From a virus: 36,958 nt of DNA. The position numbers and the translations under genes were made by a program. The stretch lies in the IMG/VR virus record IMGVR_UViG_3300037487_000889, positions 1 through 36,958 of that record; one strand, given 5' to 3'. Below, piece by piece: positions 15,583-23,062 of this stretch; within the stretch, counting starts at the first letter, position 1; every line of letters starts with the position of its first letter. A model generated the notes under the pieces. It saw nothing but the letters and a program-made list of their open reading frames with translations, was not told the origin of the DNA and searched no databases.

Positions 15583-16338
15583 TTAAATTTCCTGTATATT
15601 ATCTCTATACCATTTTTCACATGGATATAGATTTAAATTTTTATATTCATCATTCATGCAAACAGTATAATCAAATCTACCCCGATAGCCATTTTCATTT
15701 TTATAATATTTTTTATTAAATAGCCACGCTCTATTAAATGCAGAATATTTTCCATTTACTTTTTTAATATTTTGTAAATTGTAGTCCGATGTATCAACAA
15801 CATTTAAAACAGAATCTAAATTAAAATTTGCTATGGGTTTATTATAATGTTGTTCCCATCTCCATAACCAATCACCATCTTCTTCACCTATACCTATTAA
15901 ATGTTCATCAAAATAGCCAATATCATTAATATCATTTCTATTTACACAAAAATGAGAAAAACTATTATTTATAGTAAATGAGCTGGGGTTTGATGCAATT
16001 ATATTTTCAATGTCCTTAAAAAATTTGTCTGAAATAACTATATCATCATTTAAAAGTAAAATATAATCTGAACTACTATAATTTATACAAGTATTCCACA
16101 TGAATGAACATCCACGAAAAAATGGAGATACTATTGGATAGGTTTGATTTAATGAACTTATAATTTGTAATATATTTTTTTTATATTCTTTATTAAAAGT
16201 TTCTTTGTGTTGGCCATTTATAAAAATTATTTTTTCTGTATCTGGTTTTAATTGATTTATATTAGAAATTAAAGGTAAAAAATAATTTTTATATCTATTT
16301 AAAAAAGTACATACGCAAATTGTATAATTTTTATTCAC
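15583..16338 (-). CDS. GT2-like glycosyltransferase (251 aa)
   Basis: The N-terminal YTICVCTFLNRYKNY, the central YILLLNDDIVISDKFF (the GT-A DxD-type site, here NDD) and the acceptor-side GEEDGDWLWRWE motif (GT2 ED motif) support a GT-A glycosyltransferase. It is short and probably soluble. The start is GTG at 16336-16338, overlapping the upstream gene by 8 bases, with GGAAAA about 10 nt upstream. No alternative ATG exists before the conserved strand. Donor and acceptor are unknown. Confidence 0.8.
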   Translation of the reverse strand: MNKNYTICVCTFLNRYKNYFLPLISNINQLKPDTEKIIFINGQHKETFNKEYKKNILQIISSLNQTYPIVSPFFRGCSFMWNTCINYSSSDYILLLNDDIVISDKFFKDIENIIASNPSSFTINNSFSHFCVNRNDINDIGYFDEHLIGIGEEDGDWLWRWEQHYNKPIANFNLDSVLNVVDTSDYNLQNIKKVNGKYSAFNRAWLFNKKYYKNENGYRGRFDYTVCMNDEYKNLNLYPCEKWYRDNIQEI

Positions 16339-17257
16339 GTGGCTGTTTTCCTGTTTTTTCTAAAAATTTATTATACAATTGTGGAATATGCCATATTTGC
16401 AAATTTTCAAAATATTCAACACCATGTTCATCAAACATTTTATATATTGCTGGCAATAAATCTTTTCTTACAAAATACTTTTCCTCCCAGTTTAAATCAT
16501 TATTTGGTAAATTTGGTATAGGTATATTTTGAATCCATTCAATTGGCATTTTTTGTAAACCTACATTTTCATCCATCAAAGTAATGCTGTAAGTAGAATT
16601 TATACTACTGGCATTTTCTTTTCCACGAACTACTAATTCACAACATTTATACCAACATTGTTTTAGCTGAAAAGTATTCCATAATGAAAATTGATAATGC
16701 AAAACAGCACCATATTCTGAAGGAAGATGCATCCAAGTATTTGCATTGCTCCCCGGAGTTCTTCCAACTGTGTGTGAAGAAATACCATCCCAAGAATAAG
16801 ATAATTCTGGAGAATCACAAATTATAAAATCTTTCCAATTATTGCTCCACGGGGTATTGTCATGCCTGAAATGATCATAGCTTTTCCACAAAGCCAACCA
16901 CTGCATTGCCAATTTTTGTCCGGGTTTTAATTCTGATATTATTTGCCTTGCATTACTTAAAAAATTGGTAGTAAATGTTTCATCGGCATCTAACATTATA
17001 AAATGAGTGCCACCAATTTCTCTTCCTTTTTGAAGAAGAATATCTCTGTGTGTTTTTGAAACACTCCATTCTTTTGGTTTAAGTTCAGAATTTAAACTTA
17101 ATACAGTTACTCCAGCATTTTTTAAGATGTTTGCTGAATTGTCTGTTGAATTATCGTCCAATGCAATTATTGCATCGCTTACTGGCTTAACATTTGACAA
17201 AAATGTTGGAAGAATCCATTCTTCATTTTTAAACGGCAATAAAGTTACTATTTTCAT
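16331..17257 (-). CDS. GT2 family glycosyltransferase (308 aa)
   Basis: MKIVTLLPFKNEEWILPTFL, ALDDNSTDNSANIL and FIMLDADETFT are the three N-terminal hallmarks of GT2 enzymes (nucleotide-binding strand, DDxSTD and DxD). The C-terminal half is rich in Trp and aromatic residues (WLALWKSYDHFRHD, HYQFSLWNTFQLKQCWYKCC), typical of acceptor-binding regions. No Shine-Dalgarno sequence is evident, but the gene overlaps the upstream GT2 gene by 29 bases, so it is probably translated by coupling. Confidence 0.87.
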   Translation of the reverse strand: MKIVTLLPFKNEEWILPTFLSNVKPVSDAIIALDDNSTDNSANILKNAGVTVLSLNSELKPKEWSVSKTHRDILLQKGREIGGTHFIMLDADETFTTNFLSNARQIISELKPGQKLAMQWLALWKSYDHFRHDNTPWSNNWKDFIICDSPELSYSWDGISSHTVGRTPGSNANTWMHLPSEYGAVLHYQFSLWNTFQLKQCWYKCCELVVRGKENASSINSTYSITLMDENVGLQKMPIEWIQNIPIPNLPNNDLNWEEKYFVRKDLLPAIYKMFDEHGVEYFENLQIWHIPQLYNKFLEKTGKQPRE

Positions 17258-18041
17258 TTTTTAATTTTGGTAAAAAAGTTTTTACATTAATTTTATTATT
17301 ATCAATTGATATGCTATCAATAGTATATTTTTTAGCATCTTCAATGTATTGTGGTTCAAGAATATTCAACCCATATCTAAGTTCTATAACAGTTCTTTCT
17401 AAAGGTTGTTTACTATTTGGTTTTGTGCTGGCACCCAATCCTTCATTTAAATAAAAACCAAGAATTTCTGGTATATGCAATCCTTTTCCATTAAATGCTA
17501 GTCTGAGAGCTAAATCAAAATCTGCACCAGAAACCAATTGTTCATCAAAAATTCCACTTTTTTGTAAAGCTGTTTTTCTAAACATAAAAAATGGCCCAAG
17601 TATCATACCTTTTGTTAAAAGATCTTCTTTTCCGCTTTCGTCTACCAAATACCCATATGTGGCTTTAAAAGCTGGTACTACAATGTAATTTCCGTAACAA
17701 AAATCAACATCCGGATTATTGTCCAGTGTTTTTGCCATCAACTCTATTGAATTTGGCGTTCTTAAATCATCAACGTTCCAAATACATAGGTATTCACCCT
17801 TTGCTTTATTTATACACCTATTCATAGAAACACCAATCGGATCAACTTTATCTACAACTATATGATTTACATTATCGTAACTGTATGATCTAACTAGTTG
17901 CTTTTCTTCTTCTGATGGCTCATTATGATCCAAAACAATTTCTAATTGATTAAAATACGTTTGGTTTGGTAATTCATCTAAAAAAGTTTTTAAATATTTT
18001 CCCATTTTATAACATGGAGTTATTGTACTTACTTTATACAT
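17229..18041 (-). CDS. GT2 family glycosyltransferase (270 aa)
   Basis: VSTITPCYKMGKYLKTFLDE, LEIVLDHNEPSEEE, AKGEYLCIWNVDDLRTPNSIEL (D-x-D site as NVDD) and the downstream GADFDLALRLAFNGK (catalytic-base region, normally ED) identify a GT2 enzyme. The middle segment LGPFFMFRKTALQKSGIFDE is typical of polysaccharide GT2 proteins. The start overlaps the upstream epimerase by 8 bases and the end overlaps the next GT2 by 29 bases. Confidence 0.9.
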   Translation of the reverse strand: MYKVSTITPCYKMGKYLKTFLDELPNQTYFNQLEIVLDHNEPSEEEKQLVRSYSYDNVNHIVVDKVDPIGVSMNRCINKAKGEYLCIWNVDDLRTPNSIELMAKTLDNNPDVDFCYGNYIVVPAFKATYGYLVDESGKEDLLTKGMILGPFFMFRKTALQKSGIFDEQLVSGADFDLALRLAFNGKGLHIPEILGFYLNEGLGASTKPNSKQPLERTVIELRYGLNILEPQYIEDAKKYTIDSISIDNNKINVKTFLPKLKNENSNFIAV

Positions 18042-18861
18042 TTTTATAATACTCCACTACTTTAGTAATTCCATCTTTTAATGATGTTTTGGGTTTCCAA
18101 TATTTTAAAATATTTTTATTTGGATCATTTTTTAAATTTTTTTGAACTTCATCTTTTTCTTTATTTGGAAAAATATCACAGGGTATTAATTCTTTTATAA
18201 TTTCTGCTACGTTTAAAATACTTACCCATTCAAAACTTGAAATATGATATTCTTCTTTTTTATTTAACTGTTCATATATTAATGACATTTGCCACAGACA
18301 TTCACAGCAATCTTCTGCGTATAAAAACTGTCTTTCTTCTGTGCCATCGGTCAGCATATCAATTTTTTTATTCTTTAATGCCTTTAAAATAAAATCTGTA
18401 ATTGCATGTGATTTTTCTAAGTCTTTTTCAATACCATAAACATTCCAAAAACGAACAACTAGACCTTCCAAGGCTTTTGTATAGAATTCTCCAATTCGTT
18501 TTAAAGTGCCATAAGAAGAATACTCCATTGCGGACATCTGAGATGATGCAAATAAAAATGGTTTTTTATATTTTTTAATGGAGCTAAACACAACATCCAT
18601 AATTTTACTATTGTTGTTTATGAATTCAAATGTATTTTGATATTGTTTTAGATAACGAGAACCACCAACATCAAAAGCCAAAAAATATACAAAATCACAT
18701 GTTTGTACTTCTACATCAAGAAGTTTATTATTATTGATTCTTAAATCTTGTTCGTAAGAATTTAAAATATCAAATTCTACAACTTCATGATTTTTACTTT
18801 TTAAAAACTGAACTAAATGATGTCCGATTTGACCAGAAGATCCTAATATTAAATATTTCAT
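18034..18861 (-). CDS. NAD(P)-dependent epimerase/reductase-like protein (275 aa)
   Basis: This divergent extended SDR has YLILGSSGQIGHHLVQFL at the N-terminus, YFLAFDVGGSRYL, a short catalytic SS (ASSQMS), YGTLK (Tyr-x3-Lys), VVRFWNVYG and GTEERQFLYAEDCCE. The AFDVGGS segment and the helix that follows are faintly like GDP-fucose synthase, which has AAKVGGI at that place. That enzyme is otherwise missing from the cassette although Gmd and a GT11 enzyme are present. This is speculation; any SDR activity on a nucleotide sugar would fit. Confidence 0.78.
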   Translation of the reverse strand: MKYLILGSSGQIGHHLVQFLKSKNHEVVEFDILNSYEQDLRINNNKLLDVEVQTCDFVYFLAFDVGGSRYLKQYQNTFEFINNNSKIMDVVFSSIKKYKKPFLFASSQMSAMEYSSYGTLKRIGEFYTKALEGLVVRFWNVYGIEKDLEKSHAITDFILKALKNKKIDMLTDGTEERQFLYAEDCCECLWQMSLIYEQLNKKEEYHISSFEWVSILNVAEIIKELIPCDIFPNKEKDEVQKNLKNDPNKNILKYWKPKTSLKDGITKVVEYYKNV

Positions 18862-18864
18862 TTT

Positions 18865-19488
18865 TTACTTCTTTGAATAAAATGCATCACCCCAACCATA
18901 CTCAGTCGGTGCAGTAAACAATCTTTTAAAACCAAATTGATTTAAGAAAGAATCAAGATCATCGGCTAAAACACAATTTTCATATAAATGTTCAAAATTA
19001 ATTTCTGTCATAATATGATCTACTAATTTTAATGTATTATGTGAACCTTTTAATACTTCAAGTTCATACCCTTGAACATCCATATTAATAAAATTGTAAA
19101 CATTCAAATTTACATTTTTTTCTTGTACATAATTGTCAAGTGTATTTTGATTTATTATTTTTTCTGATTCAAATTTGATGTGTGGATAATAATCTAAATG
19201 TTTTTGTGGTTTTAACAGAGAACAAGACATGGCTTGGTTAGCTGTTTCACAGTACATTGTTTTTGTACATTGTTCTGGTCCTAAAGCTACATTTTCTAAA
19301 ACTACATCAGTAGCAGAATCAAATTTATAAGTAAGTATTTTATATGAGTCTGGATGTGGTTCAAACAATATAGAAGGTATTTGTAATGCTCTATATACTG
19401 CTACCTCTTGGCCATGATGAGCGCCAATGTGCAAAGCACCATTAATTTTAAATCCACTGTTTATTATTTCGTATAAATTCATCAACAT
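18865..19488 (-). CDS. FkbM family methyltransferase (second of three)
   Basis: This SAM-dependent methyltransferase shows GALHIGAHHGQEVAVY (SAM-binding loop), SILFEPHPDSY (motif II acid), ENVALGPEQ and the FkbM hallmark FINMDVQGYELEVLKGSHNT. Length is 207 residues. ATGs occur at 19488 and 19482. The first is chosen because GAGG lies 8 nt upstream. It is probably an O-methyltransferase acting on a sugar of the product glycan; the substrate is unknown. Confidence 0.88.
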   Translation of the reverse strand: MLMNLYEIINSGFKINGALHIGAHHGQEVAVYRALQIPSILFEPHPDSYKILTYKFDSATDVVLENVALGPEQCTKTMYCETANQAMSCSLLKPQKHLDYYPHIKFESEKIINQNTLDNYVQEKNVNLNVYNFINMDVQGYELEVLKGSHNTLKLVDHIMTEINFEHLYENCVLADDLDSFLNQFGFKRLFTAPTEYGWGDAFYSKK

Positions 19489-19498
19489 ATAAAAATCC

Positions 19499-20122
19499 TC
19501 AAACTCTTGCTAAAATCATACCCCAAGCATCGCTATTTACATTTCTTTGATTTTCTATTACGGCGAGCAATTGTTCATAATTTAAAAATGTTTCTGGCAA
19601 CATTTTAGGATTGTAATCTCTACAACCATCATAAGAAACATTAAATTTAGAATAATTTAAATTTTTTAAATGGTTTAATACAGGCATAGAAACTGGATGA
19701 AACCATTCGTTAGCCCATTCAAACTGAATAGAAGTATTATATTGGTTTGTCATTCCAAAAATAGCTTTGTCTTCATAACCCTCAACATCTAATTTAATAT
19801 GATCAAAAATTCCATACTCTTCTACCAATTTATCTATTGTAGTCGTTTCAACTTCAATATAATTATTTGAATAATAACCATTAAATCTTCCAGAAGTTAG
19901 CCAGTTTTTATTTAAAGAAGAAACTGTGTCTGCTACAGCTAAATAAAAATTTAATTTATCTCCATAATTGTTTGATACTGCAATGTTTTTCCATATTACA
20001 TTTAAATCATCAAACGGGTTTTTTAATTGTAGATTTGCTTCTATTGCTACAACAAAATCATTTTTATCACAATAGGTTTTTATAAATCCACCGTTATTCG
20101 AACCAATATCTAAAATTTTCAT
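19499..20122 (-). CDS. FkbM family methyltransferase (third of three)
   Basis: KILDIGSNNGGFIKTY (SAM-binding loop), FVVAIEANLQ, NIAVSNNYGDKLNFY, EVETTTIDKLVEEYG and HIKLDVEGYEDKAIFG give the FkbM pattern. Length is 207 residues. It is more diverged from the other two in the C-terminal half. The translation start region AAAGGAAATATATGA is identical over 15 bases to that of gene 45. The ATG overlaps the upstream stop (ATGA). Confidence 0.88.
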   Translation of the reverse strand: MKILDIGSNNGGFIKTYCDKNDFVVAIEANLQLKNPFDDLNVIWKNIAVSNNYGDKLNFYLAVADTVSSLNKNWLTSGRFNGYYSNNYIEVETTTIDKLVEEYGIFDHIKLDVEGYEDKAIFGMTNQYNTSIQFEWANEWFHPVSMPVLNHLKNLNYSKFNVSYDGCRDYNPKMLPETFLNYEQLLAVIENQRNVNSDAWGMILARV

Positions 20123-20940
20123 ATATTTCCTTTAATATAATTAATATATTCATTTGCTTGTTTTTTTAATGTCAAATTATTTAGTATATATTCACGTGGT
20201 TTGTATGTGGATACTTTATTGTAAAATAATTCAAACTCATTTATACTATTGGATATGTAACCGCAGGTTTCCTCAAAATATGGAACGGACGTTGCCGGAA
20301 CCGCTACACCATAATCGTCCCATTCGTTTTTGTTAATGACAAAACATGGTTTATCCATAGATAAAATTTCTTGATATGCAATTCCTTGTGATTCTGTTTT
20401 TGTAAGAAGGACAACGCATTTAGAATAGTTTATTTTTTCTATAAACTCTTCTTCAGTATATTCACCATAAACCAATGTCGTATAAGATATTTTAAGTTGA
20501 TCAAAATAAGAAAATACTTCTTGAAGACTTTCTTTTTTATTTTTGCAATATATTAAAACATCATATTTTGGTGCATAATTAAAGTTGCAAAACTTTTTTG
20601 TATCTATTCCTACCGGCCACACATATATTTCTTTATTTTGAGTTAAAGAAAATGTTTTATACAAATCATAAACCCATTTACATGGAACATTAAATTTTTT
20701 ATATTTGGTCCAAACAAATGGCATTTCTGTAGGCAATACTGAAATATTTGGTCCAATAAACGCATTGTCCGGACAATCAAAAATATGTTTACATTGTGAC
20801 TGTAATACACCATTCAATTCACATATTTCATTAGGAACAACTTCTATATTTAATTCTTTTAAACCAGCAATAAGATTAGTAGTAACTTTTCCCGGACCAT
20901 TGTTGTTAGATGAAACAGAATAATGTAAACCTACTTTCAT
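20119..20940 (-). CDS. GT-B fold glycosyltransferase, GT4-like (273 aa)
   Basis: The N-terminal KVGLHYSVSSNNNGPGKVTTNLIAGL is a Gly-rich GT-B loop. IYVWPVGIDTKKFCNF and TKTESQGIAYQEILSMDKPCFV match the donor-binding region of GT4 enzymes (PxGID and the ESQG..x..E segment). It is shorter than typical GT4 proteins, mainly in the N-terminal domain. The frame is open upstream to a TTG, but the ATG at 20938-20940 is preferred because it overlaps the preceding stop (ATGA) as in its neighbours and leads straight into the first strand. Confidence 0.8.
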   Translation of the reverse strand: MKVGLHYSVSSNNNGPGKVTTNLIAGLKELNIEVVPNEICELNGVLQSQCKHIFDCPDNAFIGPNISVLPTEMPFVWTKYKKFNVPCKWVYDLYKTFSLTQNKEIYVWPVGIDTKKFCNFNYAPKYDVLIYCKNKKESLQEVFSYFDQLKISYTTLVYGEYTEEEFIEKINYSKCVVLLTKTESQGIAYQEILSMDKPCFVINKNEWDDYGVAVPATSVPYFEETCGYISNSINEFELFYNKVSTYKPREYILNNLTLKKQANEYINYIKGNI

Positions 20941-21725
20941 ATTACAACCCAACCTTTACAATAAACATCACTCCAGTTTTTTGGCATGTCTGGACCGTTG
21001 CCAAACCATTGTGATGGAGCTATAATTTTTTTGCTTTCGGAGAGCCATGCCCCCCACCAACTAAATGAACTGTTGGCAATAATATGATAATCACACATAG
21101 ACATTAAACACATATCAATATATTTATTATTGGTTTCTGGGAATACCATTTTTCTTTTTAATGGTTCAAAAATGGTTTGTGCTTTTGCCACATCATCACT
21201 AAAAATCATAAGCAACACATCATCTGGTAAAAGATCAAGAGCACTATTATAATAATCAATATTATATACGGGATGATTTTGTTGTTGATTTACATAATCT
21301 CCCAATCTTATATGCAATGATATTACACGATCTTTGGTAATGGCTCTAATATTTTCTGCTTGTTCTTTTATTTCATTTCTGAATGAAAATTGTTTTAGTA
21401 AATGTGGTCTGTAATCTACAAAATATTTTTCTGTTTGAAAATAACCAACAATATCTGAATGATCAGGAATACCAAACAATCCGGGGTTATATCCAAATTT
21501 TGGTTCAGCAATTCTATATTTTATTGGCTGTCCTTCAGAATTTTCTGCTTCCAGTTTGTCAAAAGCTTCGGTTAAGCAAAAATGTTCATACTCATTTTCG
21601 GATTTATTATTATATGGGACACCATATCTGTATTTTGCAGTTTTAGCTATACCAAATAAAGCAGCATATTGAAACATTTGATTTCCAAATCTGCCGTATC
21701 TTCCTATATTTGAATATGTAATCAT
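20937..21725 (-). CDS. GT11 family fucosyltransferase (alpha-1,2-fucosyltransferase-like)
   Basis: It transfers fucose, usually in alpha-1,2 linkage, from GDP-fucose. Diagnostic GT11 motifs are GRFGNQMFQYA (residues 11-21 of this start), ISLHIRLGDY (the HxRxGD motif) and IIANSSFSWWGAWLS. Length is about 262 residues, slightly below the usual 270-300. Two ATGs exist. The one at 21725 is chosen because it overlaps the upstream stop (ATGA) and matches the family N-terminus. An upstream ATG at 21752 would add nine residues. The enzyme connects to the Gmd at the other end of the cassette through GDP-deoxyhexose supply. Confidence 0.92.
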   Translation of the reverse strand: MITYSNIGRYGRFGNQMFQYAALFGIAKTAKYRYGVPYNNKSENEYEHFCLTEAFDKLEAENSEGQPIKYRIAEPKFGYNPGLFGIPDHSDIVGYFQTEKYFVDYRPHLLKQFSFRNEIKEQAENIRAITKDRVISLHIRLGDYVNQQQNHPVYNIDYYNSALDLLPDDVLLMIFSDDVAKAQTIFEPLKRKMVFPETNNKYIDMCLMSMCDYHIIANSSFSWWGAWLSESKKIIAPSQWFGNGPDMPKNWSDVYCKGWVVI

Positions 21726-22339
21726 GGTAATTCTATTGGAGTTTCGGTCCATATTTTATTTCTTGGACAATTTTGATAAAAATAAGGTTGTGCAGTACCA
21801 TATACATTAAAATTATTTTGAAGTTTTGCATAAACTACATCACAGTGTCTATTTCCTAATGCATCATAAAGATAAGTTTTGGCTTTAATTGCACATTCTT
21901 CTTTATATTTTTTTGATACATATAAAATTGCATGTGCCGATGTTACATTTTTTATTCTATAGTGTATTCCTTCTTTTACAGCATTTGCTGGAGAAGATAA
22001 TAAACTCATTTGAGCCCTAATTGGGTCTGCTGCCCAGTTACTGTATCCAAGGTACAATGCGTCAATATTTGGTGTCAAATCTATAATAGTATTATAGTAT
22101 TGAGATTCATGTACGTCATCTTCTAGAATTAAAATAGGTTCATCATTTAAATTATCATTTAAAACATTTATTTGAGATAACGCACAACCTTCAATATGAT
22201 CTCCAGTTTCTACACCATCATAAAAACACCAATTTTTAAAATTTAAACGTTCAGCCAATTCTTTAAAATTGTTTCTTCGTTCAATTGATTTTTTTAAACT
22301 TATACAAACAATTTTTGTATTTTGTAAATCAATCTGCAT
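21722..22339 (-). CDS. GT25-like glycosyltransferase (LPS biosynthesis type)
   Basis: IVCISLKKSIERRNNFKELAERL at the N-terminus and ILILEDDVHESQ (the EDD metal site) are the GT25 pattern seen in lipooligosaccharide galactosyltransferases. ALYLGYSNWA and the later AHAILYVSKKYKEE also follow that family. Length is 205 residues. The start lies 11 bases inside the upstream gene. Donor sugar is not determinable. Confidence 0.85.
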   Translation of the reverse strand: MQIDLQNTKIVCISLKKSIERRNNFKELAERLNFKNWCFYDGVETGDHIEGCALSQINVLNDNLNDEPILILEDDVHESQYYNTIIDLTPNIDALYLGYSNWAADPIRAQMSLLSSPANAVKEGIHYRIKNVTSAHAILYVSKKYKEECAIKAKTYLYDALGNRHCDVVYAKLQNNFNVYGTAQPYFYQNCPRNKIWTETPIELP

Positions 22340-22970
22340 AGTTAAATGGACTTGCTGGAGTGCTTCCCCACAGTTGTGTACAATACGGTTTAAATGCTCC
22401 GGTATATTGCAATCCCGTATAGTGTTGTGGAATAAAATAATGACTTGGATATATTGAAATATTGTTGTATCTTGTTTCGTGTATGGTTTTAGTCAAGAAT
22501 ACTGGTCCAACAGTTTTCCATGCTGTTAAATTTCCTTCCCAAAGACTGAATCCATCAAGAGCGTGCAATCTTTCTACCAAAGAATTTATTAATTCATTGT
22601 TTGGTGTTGCTGCAAGATAACCAGCAGCCACTAAATTTCCACGCAACCATTCATTTTCATAACAACTGAATGCATCATTTTCCAAGATATAATCATCTAA
22701 TGGTCTTAATGCAGTGCAATCAGCATCAAGAAAAAATCCTCCAAACTTTTGGAGAATTTCATAACGTGCAATATCGCACTTGCCATTCCATTCAGGCATG
22801 GCATCATATTGTGATTGATTATAAAGACCATTTGGAAAATGTTCCTTTAATGTTTCATCTGTCCAAAACATGTGAAGCCATGAAGGGTTTTTATCTTTCC
22901 AAGTTTGTATTTGTTCTAACGGTGGTTTTTTGGGTCCTACCCAAAGTTGGTGTAAAATTTTTGGAATCAT
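22329..22970 (-). CDS. GT32-like glycosyltransferase with DXD motif (Och1-type)
   Basis: MIPKILHQLWVGPKKPP and KCDIARYEILQKFGGFFLDADCTALRPLDD (read in two parts) are the hallmarks of the Gly_transf_sug/GT32 family: IPKIIHQ, the R-Y-x-x-L-x-x-x-GG helix and the DxD site (DAD). Length is 213 residues. This is the first gene of the 15-gene glycan cassette. The ATG lies about 8 nt from the predicted transcription start of the minus-strand promoter at 22985-23012, with GTGAG as a weak ribosome-binding site. Confidence 0.92.
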   Translation of the reverse strand: MIPKILHQLWVGPKKPPLEQIQTWKDKNPSWLHMFWTDETLKEHFPNGLYNQSQYDAMPEWNGKCDIARYEILQKFGGFFLDADCTALRPLDDYILENDAFSCYENEWLRGNLVAAGYLAATPNNELINSLVERLHALDGFSLWEGNLTAWKTVGPVFLTKTIHETRYNNISIYPSHYFIPQHYTGLQYTGAFKPYCTQLWGSTPASPFNYAD

Positions 22971-22984
22971 AAGATCTCACAGCT

Positions 22985-23012
22985 ATTATAAAGTATCAAA
23001 AACTAAAGTCAA
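22985..23012 (-). promoter_or_regulatory. Sigma70-like promoter for the glycan cassette
   Basis: The -35 TTGACT (complement of 23007-23012), a 16-bp spacer and the -10 TATAAT (complement of 22985-22990) are visible. It is the only promoter-like sequence I see ahead of the 15 cassette genes, which overlap or nearly abut throughout. It mirrors the uvsY promoter on the other strand. Confidence 0.7.
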
Positions 23013-23048
23013 ATATATTTATTTGACTATTACTAAAGATACTTTATA
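22987..23048. repeat. Nested inverted repeat formed by two back-to-back promoters
   Basis: The outer arms are TATAAAGTATC (22987-22997) and GATACTTTATA (23038-23048), perfect over 11 bp. The inner arms are AGTCAAATA (23007-23015) and TATTTGACT (23020-23028), perfect over 9 bp with a 4-nt loop. The arms coincide with the -10 and -35 regions of the divergent promoters, so the symmetry may be promoter duplication by inversion. It could also be the operator of a dimeric regulator or a cruciform. Confidence 0.8.
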
Positions 23049-23050
23049 TT
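23023..23050 (+). promoter_or_regulatory. Sigma70-like promoter for uvsY
   Basis: The -35 TTGACT (23023-23028), a 16-bp spacer and the -10 TATATT (23045-23050) are visible. The predicted start is near 23057, only about 6 nt before the uvsY ATG at 23063. The spacer ends with GATACTT just as in the divergent cassette promoter. Confidence 0.62.
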
Positions 23051-23062
23051 ACATCTCAAAAG

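Noticed and set aside
15582-15620. N-terminal extension of the epimerase at 14595 by 13 codons
   Set aside because: It would start at a non-ATG codon inside the preceding gene, while the internal ATG has AGGAA at proper spacing and leads directly into the Rossmann strand.
11016-22970. Cassette considered as a DNA-hypermodification system (as with T4 base glucosylation)
   Set aside because: Gmd, GT11, GT25, GT32 and FkbM families act on glycans, and no pyrimidine-modifying enzyme or T4-type base glucosyltransferase is seen in the window.
22987-23048. Nested palindrome considered as a replication origin or attachment site
   Set aside because: The arms coincide with the -10 and -35 elements of two divergent promoters, which explains them better. 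No iterons, integrase gene or tRNA end is nearby.
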